A stretch of DNA of 64,000 bases from the NCBI RefSeq assembly GCF_001949145.1, contig NW_019091376.1, forward strand, positions 1,093,267 through 1,157,266. Reading direction: 5' to 3'. The stretch comes from Acanthaster planci. Taxonomy: Eukaryota > Echinodermata > Asteroidea > Valvatida > Acanthasteridae. The position numbers were made by a program, and so were the translations under genes. The notes beneath the pieces are model-generated. The model did no database searches, was not told where the DNA came from, and saw nothing but the letters and a program-made list of their open reading frames with translations. Shown here piece after piece: positions 48,751 to 64,000 of this stretch (within the stretch, counting starts at the first letter, position 1; each line of letters opens with the position of its first letter).

Positions 48751-50160
48751 TCTTCTCTTCTTTGTGATTTCTTTGTCTCCTTTTAAATCTGAAAGCACAT
48801 CACAAAAAGTAATGGAACAAACATATTCATTTTAAAAGCAAAACTTTTGTGTATGTTGGGCACACAGGTGTGGTTACTTTGTGCTATCAGTCAATCCTGA
48901 AGGAAAAGAAAATTTTGCCACATAGGTATTGAAATACCACAATGGACCATTTGCAATCCAATCAAAAAATGCAATGAGAATGTCGACATGAAACTGTGGA
49001 CATGTCCAGCTTGACAGTGCTTGAGTAACGTAACATGCCTAGTTATGGTATCTAGAAAATCTTTACATTTCTAATTCTAGAAATGTCACTGAGCATGCAT
49101 TTGGCTTTCACTCTCAGGCAACAGTTTGAGTGCTCAAGTTCTCTTGAAAAAGCAGAAGTACTGAGCCGATCAAACATGTCAACCTAAATAATCCAGTATG
49201 TCAAGTAATATGGATGAATAAAACACATTCCTCCATGGTCCGATCAGTATCAATGCCATGTTATACATGCACGTAGCCCCATGAGTGTGGCCTTGCCCTG
49301 GATAATTGCCTTGATGTATCCTTGTAAGTTGTATACAGCAAGGCCTATCCAGGCTACACCTGTGGGGATACAGCAATGCGAGTATCGAGGTATGGGGCTA
49401 ACATGCATGGAGTCAATCAATTTCCTACTTGTGGCTGCAATGGCAAGAAGTCCTAAAATCCATGATTACACTTTCGGGCCTACCATGGGAAAGAGTTCCA
49501 CAGAAAAATAGGGACGCCAGTAATTCTTCCATACATTGACTTAATCATGTTAATAGCCGTAAGAAAGCAAAAACATGTCCAGAAAAGCTCGATTTTCAGA
49601 CCAATCTCATGGGGTTTATATAAGCCTTATCGCAAATACTGCATGGGTGATTTTGCACAATGGTAGAAAAGCATCAGGTGAAGGAAAAAGGAGCAAACAT
49701 TGCCCCCTTTTCTTCCTAAAATGCCTTTCTACCATTGTTCAAAATCACTCGTGCGGTATCAGCAATAAGGATTGTGGTTTAGTTCGGGCCTAACGTAACG
49801 TTATAATTTATGACTACCACTAGAAAGTTTACTACTGTCATGACTGTACGGAACTTAACTACGGTGTAATTCGAGCCGTCAAAAACACATAAAAAGCTGC
49901 TTTTACCGAAATATTCTTCGTGTGACGAAAAGAGGCTTGGAAGTCCTTAACCAACAAGGACAGTTGTCTTAATCTACACATAAAACTGGAAGATTCCAAT
50001 TTCCAACTAACGTTACGAATATACGATACAACTTACTGAAGGCCTCGCTAGCGCTCGGCTTACTAAGTTAATCACATGACACAATCTAGGTAGCGTGTGG
50101 AAGTGGAAAGATTAGAAGGCGCCCTCTAAGGCTTTATCGCCAAAGGAGCTCGAGGGAGAA
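48751..50160 (-). promoter_or_regulatory. Inferred esterase leader: 5' UTR, leader intron, leader exon
   Basis: On the minus strand an acceptor (ctttcag) at 48789-48790 precedes a 38-nt leader before the ATG. A donor-like TTCA/GTAAGT at 50035-50036 would close a non-coding first exon starting somewhere between 50037 and about 50150. The start site itself is not visible. The intron holds the foldback at 49621-49773. Confidence 0.35.
49621..49773. repeat. Foldback element in the esterase leader intron
   Basis: TAAGCCTTATCGC, GGTGATTTTGCACAATGG and TAGAAA on the left mirror TTTCTACCATTGTTCAAAAT, CACTCGTGC and GCAATAAGGATT on the right. Similarity continues into the centre (AGGAAAAAGG / CCCTTTTCTTCCT). 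Confidence 0.6.
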
Positions 50161-50162
50161 GA

Positions 50163-50435
50163 CCACTAATTCAAGTGAGAATTTCTGACCAGCTCATTAG
50201 CATTAAAAGTGCTCCCCCCCCACAGCATCTTTTGAAAAAGGAGATTGTTTGGCCCCCAAAATGGTGAGATTGTGTAAATCGTTGCCAGGATCAACTCCCT
50301 GGGTCTTTGAGCTTTCATATGAGGGGAGAAGGGCTGAAAACTACGGTTGAAAAATGGTCCTAAGTGCCCAAGAAAGTTGAGGGTTGCCACTTGAAAAATG
50401 GCTGCAATCAGACTTGGGAAAAATCACTTTTTGGG
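50163..50435 (-). repeat. Dispersed repeat, inverse copy of 35864-36044, running into a gap
   Basis: 50163-50341 is the inverse of 35864-36044. 50342-50435 (with TTGAGGGTTGCCACTTG) continues to the large N run without a counterpart in copy 1. Confidence 0.65.
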
Positions 50436-50563
50436 NNNNNNNNNNNNNNNNNNNNNNNNNNNNNNNNNNNNNNNNNNNNNNNNNNNNNNNNNNNNNNNNN
50501 NNNNNNNNNNNNNNNNNNNNNNNNNNNNNNNNNNNNNNNNNNNNNNNNNNNNNNNNNNNNNNN
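50436..50563. other. Assembly gap, 128 N
   Basis: Unknown bases at the end of a repeat and before a G-homopolymer. Open frames crossing it are artefacts. Confidence 0.95.
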
Positions 50564-50634
50564 GTGGACTGGACCCTCGAGAGGGGGGGGGGAGGAAGTG
50601 ACAATCTCGCAAGCGCTGGAAATGTTCTGCTCAT

Positions 50635-50837
50635 CAGTGGCGTTACTAGGATTTTACTAGGGGGGGTCTCAAGGGAAACCAGCGTATGGGGGGGGGGCAG
50701 CTTTCAGTGGTGTAGTTTTTTAGGGCTTTTTTGTTCGCCTTGTTCCATATCCATTCATCCATTTTTTTTCGGGGGAGGAGGCACCTGGGGGCACCGGGAA
50801 AGGGGGGGGGGCACGTGCCCCCGTGGCTACGCCACTG
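50635..50837. mobile_element. hAT-like MITE with 8-bp target duplication
   Basis: Ends CAGTGGCGTTACTAGG and, reversed, CAGTGGCGTAGCCACGG. Flanks CTGCTCAT (50627-50634) and CTCCTCAT (50838-50845) agree at 7 of 8 bases. The interior is G-rich and non-coding. An 8-bp duplication fits the hAT superfamily. Confidence 0.7.
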
Positions 50838-52597
50838 CTCCTCATAAGTCATATATGATATATACCTACCTCCATGTATATACATACATACAAATAAAAT
50901 GCAGAACTGAACAAGAATCCGAGTCGCGTTCTTAGTGCTTTATCGCTCTTTCGTCTCCAATGTCCTCTGCCAGACTGTGACGATTTTTGTTCCTGCATGA
51001 AGCATCTATTCTTTGCATCACAGTGTACATGTGTATTTGTTACGACGGTGGTGCTGAATATTTAAACATGACCCACGAAATATAACAAAGCTCATGGCAT
51101 TTGAAAAAAAATGCCTCGGGCTCAAGATACGGTACCGGTTTTACTGGCATGAAGAAAAATATTGTTTGGCAGTACTACCCCATTGAGACTGCTCTTTGAA
51201 ATGCGCTGTTTATATGCAGTGAAATGTGAACCAATCAACTTAACTATAGTTTTCGAATGAAAATTTGGTTACATTGACTTATCAACGAAAAGTAAGCTAA
51301 TTATGTGTACACATATTACAGAAAAACCGTGCAGTGTTCATCCGTTGCTTCCTGAAAACTCGATGCTTGTGCGAGGGTGCCCCCCAGCCCCCTTACATTT
51401 ACAGTCGACTCTCGTTATCTAAAAGTTGCAGGGAACAAATTACATGTACTTTTGTCATAAGAGCAGTGGGAAAACAAAGAATAAGTAGAAAAATTGGAGT
51501 CTCGAAATCTGTTCCTTGCAACATAATTTTATTACAAGATTGTCCTCTACAAGTGCCCACTGTGTATTTATCCATTTGGACCACATTCTGATCGAAAAGT
51601 GGACAAATCAGCCGAGGTTTGAATACTTTAGAGTCAAGAATTTTAATAAAATCCAAACAAAGAGAAAAACAATGAATAATAGGTATAATAATTATTTTCT
51701 CCAAGGCACTACACGAAAATGGAACCAACTTTGAACAAAAGCTTTGTGCATAGTTTAATTCGACCATCAACTTAAGCATCCGTTGTTTCTGTGACTACAC
51801 TGCATGTATCTGGCTAATTATATACGTAAATAAGAAAAATATGAATGTGGAAAGTACCAAAAATATATACTTTAACAACAGGCCAACTTTAACTTTAGGC
51901 CTAGGTGATTTTGTTTCATATAATTATCACGGGAGATTTCTCAACTTGCTCTTATCCGCCTGCTTCATGTTAGGATTTTAAATACCATCACTGGGTTAAT
52001 TCCCTTCACTGGACTGATCTAGTCTGACGACTGCTCTTCATCCATTCACCCTGCAACACAGTACATGTATGCTAAACTTCACGTAACAAGGGTTTCCTGG
52101 AGCAAAGATGCCTGTTGAGGCCAGGAGTTTTCACAATCGACAGATTTGGAATCACCAGATCCCATCAATTAAAAACTACATGTACATGTAAAGAGCATCA
52201 ACTTACAAAGAGATGATTCCTCCATCCAAAATTTACATAAGAGAGCAGAAAAATACCCTACCTTTTGTATAAAATTCAAGAAGAATTCTACCAACTACAT
52301 GAAATTCACAAATGAAAAAACCTGTCTTGCTAATGCAGAAGCAAACTGTTCACAATTTACAAACTTGATGCAAAATTACCGTTTTTAAAAGCCAAGATCT
52401 GAAGATGGGAGTCCAGCAAGAGCATGTTGCTGTTTGTCTCACTCTTAAGCTACAAACTCTTGCGTGGTTCAATGCAGCACACTGTATTTTTCAAGATGAT
52501 CTTTCTAATGAACACTTCAAGCTTTCTGCCAAGTTGATGGAAAGACCTACTGTTCCATAACAAAATGCGTCCGATGGTATACATGGCCACTGGAGAC
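50838..52597. other. calmodulin 3' UTR: Region between the esterase leader and calmodulin; includes the calmodulin 3' UTR
   Basis: No coding exon was recognised. On the minus strand AATAAA (plus-strand TTTATT at 51538-51543) is a possible calmodulin polyadenylation signal about 1 kb after the stop. A pogo-like fragment (GTCGACTCTCGTTATCTAA) occurs near 51403. Confidence 0.35.
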
Positions 52598-58250
<5,653 letters not shown>

Positions 58251-58253
<3 letters not shown>

Positions 58254-58450
58254 TTTGAAGTTGTGGAATGAACTTGAGACGGATGAGATTCAACAGGTGT
58301 CCGTTGTGTCGTGCACCATGCGTTCGCAGCACTCCGCTGTTAAGTGGGGCACTCCTCTGGCCGCGGCTTTGAGTAAACAGAATCAATATGTGCACGCAAG
58401 CATGCAGAAAAGACGCACTGCGCATTTTCTGCTTATCGCTTCAAGTTTTG
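58251..58450 (-). promoter_or_regulatory. Calmodulin first exon: 5' UTR plus start codon
   Basis: On the minus strand the sequence CTTCAAAATG is followed at once by the donor gtaagt (58249-58250). The exon therefore ends with the ATG, the usual calmodulin arrangement. The upstream limit is unknown; 58450 is a rough guess. Confidence 0.6.
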
Positions 58451-58656
58451 CGTCCATTCCCTCGTAATCTGATACCATAAAATAAAAAGCAGCGGTACCA
58501 GACTAAATATGCATATTCACTTAAACAACAATAAAGCGTATTTTGCATGGTCGATTTGGTTCATCGGATGGTGTGTATGGGGAGGGGGAGGTTAGAGAAC
58601 TAACTTTGTTAGAGCCCAGCTTCACAGCCATTCATAGAGACCATATAGCGACCTAC

Positions 58657-58683
58657 ATGTACATGTGCACTGCACATGTACAT
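58657..58683. repeat. 27-bp perfect palindrome
   Basis: ATGTACATGTGCA and TGCACATGTACAT flank a single C. It lies about 400 bp upstream of the calmodulin start. Confidence 0.8.
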
Positions 58684-59428
58684 TTTTCTTTGCGTGCATC
58701 TGGGCCTCGCGCCTGCGTATGGTATAGACATGGTGCAAAATGCATTGTATGGAAATTTGACACGGGATCGATGAGCTCGTGAGTATCAATTTAGGCCGTA
58801 TGCTACAATCACTGGCAGATTCCGAACGGGGCTAGAAGGTATAACAACAGTAATTCCAACTTCTTATTTTGATACGTGTATTTGATTTGTAGGATTTCCT
58901 TTTCTTTCCCAAATGTATGAAAGCTCCCAAACTTGGCCTTATTTAGGACCCCCCCAAGCGTCATGGATCTGCCCTTGGTCACAATTAACTGCTTTAACGC
59001 TTTGAATATACATGTATCTACGTAGGCGTTACTCGCCGAATAAATCAAAATTTATTTATTCTGGATTTAAGCAAGGGTTTGGTGTGGAATTAAACAAATA
59101 ATTAATGCGTTACATTTAAGCAATATGGTATTAATTCCCGCAGTTCAAAGCTTAACTTAAATTTGAGATGCACTCTTCAGGTATAGTGTAAGAACATCGA
59201 TTTCCCAGAGTTCAGTGCACTATGACCGCCAAGAAAGAAAGACAAATTTGGAAGATAAAGAATTACGCCTTCAAGTGTTTATGTGGATAATCCACGTGAT
59301 CCTAGACGTGGGACAGAGCTTGTTGACACATAATTTTCCACAGAGTGCTTGGGTCCATATATAGGCGCTCGCGCGGCCCCTGCTCATCTGTTTCCTTGCG
59401 CGGTGAACTCAGATTTCTAGGCGTAACG

Positions 59429-60040
59429 TGGTATGGCGGCAAACCGGACCTGTTCTGGGCTAAAAAAAAATCCGAAAGAGTGAAACTAGGGATTATAGAC
59501 ATTTTGGGTAAAAAGTACTGTGACATTAGATTGAATTATATAAAAAAAAATTCTAGTGCAAACTCGAGTGAAATCTCGATCCACTAGTGGAGACAGTTTA
59601 CTCAACTTGATGCGTCTGGTCTCTACTGAGTTGCAATCGGAGGGGTGAATTTTCACAATTGGAATGAATAAAGAAGAGCCGCTGCGGGGGCCCAATATTT
59701 CATCGCCAAGGTATTCGTCCGTATTGTGATACCAGAGAGCGAATAATGACTTTATAACAATTGCGTTCAATAAAACGTTTTCCTCAAATAATTTTTATTA
59801 GGTGCATTTTGATACATGTGGTATGGGGCTAGGCTACGTTCTCTCGGAAAGGGTGAAACTCGAAAAGGATCGAATGTGTTACAGTGAAAATCCGTGAAAC
59901 CGTGCAAAAACTTTCCAGTGGAAACACGAGTAAAATCTCGATGTATTCGACATATTGAATTTCAGTCAATTACTTCAGGTCTCTAGTTTTAATCGGAGAG
60001 AGGGAACTTAATTTTGATTGAATGGAGAATTTTTTCACTC
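59429..60040 (+). repeat. Diverged tandem duplication, period about 385 bp
   Basis: Segments 59429-59680 and 59818-60040 share in order GTGGTATGG, CGAAAGAGTGAAACT / CGGAAAGGGTGAAACT, CTAGTGCAAACTCGAG / CCAGTGGAAACACGAG, AAATCTCGAT, GGTCTCTA, AATCGGAG and GAATGAATAAAGAA / GATTGAATGGAGAA. Confidence 0.6.
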
Positions 60041-61428
60041 CTTGAAATTTAGAAAGTCAGTTGTTAACACTCTCCATTGAGTTTCATGTACAATTTTACC
60101 CGTTTGTCCCATGAAGGTGCTGGTATGTAGTGCCCTGTTGATGGCATGACCTAGACAATCAAATGTCACTTTGGCCGAATGATAATCTGCGTGCACGCAT
60201 TAATCACGTAAAATAAAACCTGGTTTACTACTTGCAATGGCTTATTCAGGGATCATCTAAAATTATGATGTCCAATATAAACGACATGTAGCCTAATTAT
60301 GGCTGTACTTTTTCCATAATCGAGTTAATTTAAGTTAGATCGGTCATGTGATATAGCCTACTTAAAAAAGCATTTTTAGCAACAAATAGGGATTTTTTTT
60401 ATTTTGATAAAGGATATCTTTTGATAATGAGAGCCCCATGTCTCATTTCATTTTCAATTTCATTTATGGGAAAGATAGGCCTACGTGAAGTATTGCACTC
60501 AGCAAATATTATCTGTCTGCTGACACCCATAATTTTGGTTGTTCTTGACTGTTGTTTTTATTATTATTTTACGAAATTCACAATCTTTTTTGTAAGTTTC
60601 GTTTCCCCCCTACATCAAGTGACTGCAGAAGACAGTCTTATCATTTATAAGGTTTCATGAAAACGCCGTTCACTGTTTTTTTTTATTTTCCTCCTTTCTT
60701 CGTGTATTTGCATTTTCAGTTCAGCTGAGCTTCGTTACACGATACGGTTAAACCAGTGCTGGTGAAACGTTGACAGATTAGGGAGTGGATGAGATGATCA
60801 ATTTTAGAGAGAGTCCAGTGATGGAAATCGACCTAGGTCGACTATATATGAAAATGAGATATGGCGTTAATCTTTCTTCAACTTTGGATTTTTCATCAAT
60901 GTATGAAAACTCTTTTATTTTTCTATTTGGTTAATATTCATTAAAAAATGCATGTTTTTAAGAAACAATTAAAGTTTTCCATGCTCTCCCGGACAACTGA
61001 GAGCACTGTAGGAAGACATGGTTATTCAGTGCATAGGTGCTTCTGTTAAAATTGTGAACCCAGAAATACTATAACTGAAAACATTTGAGAGAGGTATGCA
61101 TACAAACAAGGACGAGTCCAGGAAAATCTACAAAAATGCTAGACCTTTTTTGTGTATAAACCAATGTAATATTGAGACTTCTTCTTAAGATGACGTCACA
61201 GTTTTGCTCTTGCATATGGAAATATGATTAGCATAAAAACAAAAAAGCGGCAAAATACCCTTTGAAATGGCGAAACAAAAGTTGAAAATAAGGTTAACTG
61301 AGACGCAAAGGTGCATTTTGGAGTTAAAAAAATGATGGCAGCTACCCTTTCAATTTAGGGATGGATTATTTTACCACTCACGATCAGAGTCCACTGCACA
61401 CCCAAAAATACAATGGCAGAAAAAAAAG

Positions 61429-61606
61429 GTCAACATGGGTCAGTCATATCCATATCCGTGTATTAATTTCTTATATCACATAGTCTCCACTTCCTCAAAC
61501 AAGGGTTTGCGCCCCAAAAGGTCAACATGGAGTCAGTCATATCCGTGTATTAATTTCTTATATCAGGTAGTCTCCACTTCCTCAACAAGTGGTTTGCGCC
61601 CCAAAC
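61429..61606 (+). repeat. 91-bp tandem duplication
   Basis: Two units starting GGTCAACATGG at 61429 and 61520 are almost identical; both contain TCATATCC, GTATTAATTTCTTATATCA, GTCTCCACTTCCTCAA and GGTTTGCGCCCCAAA. The first has a small TCATATCC duplication. Confidence 0.75.
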
Positions 61607-63100
61607 GGAAAATCGAACTAGCTGTTTTCAGTGCCGTTTTCAGGGCGTCTCGCACGGATTCGCAAATCAAAAAAATGTCGAGTGTTTACTAATACATACA
61701 AATGGACATTTTAATAAAATTATTCTCGACGCGATTGTGTTATCGCAGCTTAGGCCTATAACACTATGGAAAAATAAACACTACTTCGCGAACTATAATG
61801 TTTGACGTAAAACAAACCTCTACTGTATCTTTTTATCGTCTTATCCAAGTTTCCAGAAATATTTGTAATGTTCTGTGTTCGAATACTTCAAAACTAAACC
61901 AGACCAATTCTAGAAAATGTAGAGGAAACGTGCATAATTTATCTCTCACTGTGTTTTGTTCGAAAGAATTGCAAATAACTCTCATTCTTCAGTGTAGTTA
62001 TTCCCAAATAGTTTTCATGTACGCCTTGTTTCTGGAATACAGTTGGTTATAATTGTTTCAGTGGATATCCAGAATAGAATAATATCACGGTCACACGCGT
62101 TAAATGAATTCACAGCTCACAGGAAGCAAGACAAAGCGCATATACCATAAAATCGTCGATTTAATTATCCAAACGCATCTCAAACTTACCGAGCAACATG
62201 TACATGTATAGTAAAATAAATTTCCATGACAATCAAAGAAAATACAATACAGTTATTAATAAATATGTTTGCCTTCCTTGTATAACTTTTATGAACTCGA
62301 TATGACAAAGGTTTATGAGCTGCTTGTAAATGCTAAACCGAGGAAACGAGAAATGTAGCATTGAAAACACAATACTGTTTATTAGATCACCACCCTCTCC
62401 TTTTTTCATACATTAATGCCTACTCATTTTTTTTTCTAGCGCCTTGGGTCTTTCGGCCGTGCAGAAAAATTGTGAATATCAGGCCCATGTCTTCTGTATT
62501 ATCCACATAGATCGCCTTGAAGTATTTCAAAGGTGAACGTGCTATCGATCCTCAACGAATTTCCAAGGTGAACGCGATTAGCTGCCACTGGTATTGCTGA
62601 TGCAAATGATCAGTTGATGAGGGCCTATACGTTAATTTTTTAAGCATTGCATACCACTTGCCCGCACGAAAATTCTGTTTCAGCCTCCTGAGCTTTTTTT
62701 TGTAAAGAGCAATTCATATGACAAACAAAATTTCACTCAGTACAAACTGATTTCGCACAATCATTTTTCTATTTTGAAATTACACGACTGAAAATTTTCA
62801 TCACTTAAACAGCCTGAGTATAATATATACAATACAGATGTAACGTCAATGAGATGGTTTTCTTAAAATGGAATTTGGAGAAGACTTAATTGTTGATACT
62901 ATATCTTATTTTATCATCAGGGGGTGACTAAGTAGTGGAGATTATAGTTGACATACGCCTATACGATTTTTGTAATTGGTGACTGGTGGTGACACCAAGC
63001 ATGGAGTGGCCCGCAGGAGTTCAACGGCGTGTACGGGTTCGACTATTAGTAATACTGAAGTTCGGAATATATAGCGTCAAGTGCGACTGGATACGTGAAG

Positions 63101-63999
<899 letters not shown>

Positions 64000-64000
64000 A

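Larger units (their letters stand above)
58454..63100. other. CALM-CALM intergenic: Intergenic DNA between the two calmodulin genes
   Basis: No other gene was recognised. It holds the palindrome at 58657, a diverged duplication (59429-60040), a 91-bp tandem duplication (61429-61606) and AT-rich sequence. The upstream calmodulin's downstream sequence (3' UTR) must start just left of 63101. Confidence 0.5.

Noticed and set aside
50341-50935. Open frames of up to 183 codons
   Set aside because: They run through the 128-N gap and G-homopolymers and are artefacts.
51400-51780. pogo-like element starting GTCGACTCTCGTTATCTAA
   Set aside because: The left end looks right, but I could not find a matching right end or a target duplication; at most a remnant.

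Overview
This is an animal nuclear genome window, not bacterial. Genes are split by GT-AG introns, exons are short, intergenic DNA is long and AT-rich, and small inverted-repeat transposons, tRNA-derived SINEs and satellites are abundant. The gene set (copine, classical aquaporin, sialate O-acetylesterase, two calmodulins) and the many GTACATGTAC-type palindromes suggest a marine invertebrate deuterostome. An echinoderm is my best guess; a hemichordate or cephalochordate is not excluded. Assembly gaps (N) lie at 35857-35863 and 50436-50563.

Layout. 1-24610 (+): a copine of the CPNE5/8/9 type. Fourteen coding exons are visible, ending at a stop at 24608-24610; the first part of C2A lies left of the window. 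24611-32754: its 3' UTR and intergenic DNA, with a GC-rich TATA/palindrome block near 29.5 kb and a cluster of nested small transposons at 31.3-32.3 kb. 32755-36568 (+): a complete three-exon AQP4-like aquaporin of 275 residues. 36569-40731: intergenic DNA with three foldback elements inside 1.3 kb. 40732-48750 (-): a complete ten-exon sialate O-acetylesterase with signal peptide, 531 residues, carrying two unrelated satellite arrays in neighbouring introns. 48789-52597: its inferred leader region, the large gap and several repeats. 52598-58253 (-): a complete canonical calmodulin (149 residues, six coding exons, the first holding only the ATG). 58254-63100: intergenic DNA with diverged duplications. 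63101-63938 (-): the 3' half of a second calmodulin. It encodes the same protein as the first gene over two exons but has a different, longer C-terminal exon.

The genes do not form an operon or an obvious pathway. Two of them (copine, calmodulin) are Ca2+ sensors, the esterase acts in the secretory or lysosomal route, and the aquaporin in the plasma membrane. The main points of interest are the tandem calmodulin pair with divergent tails and signs of sequence homogenisation, a hAT-type element inserted four bases inside a calmodulin intron, a dispersed repeat whose two copies give an 'empty site' for a nested MITE family, and several apparently undescribed foldback or TIR elements. No new enzymatic or defence system was seen.
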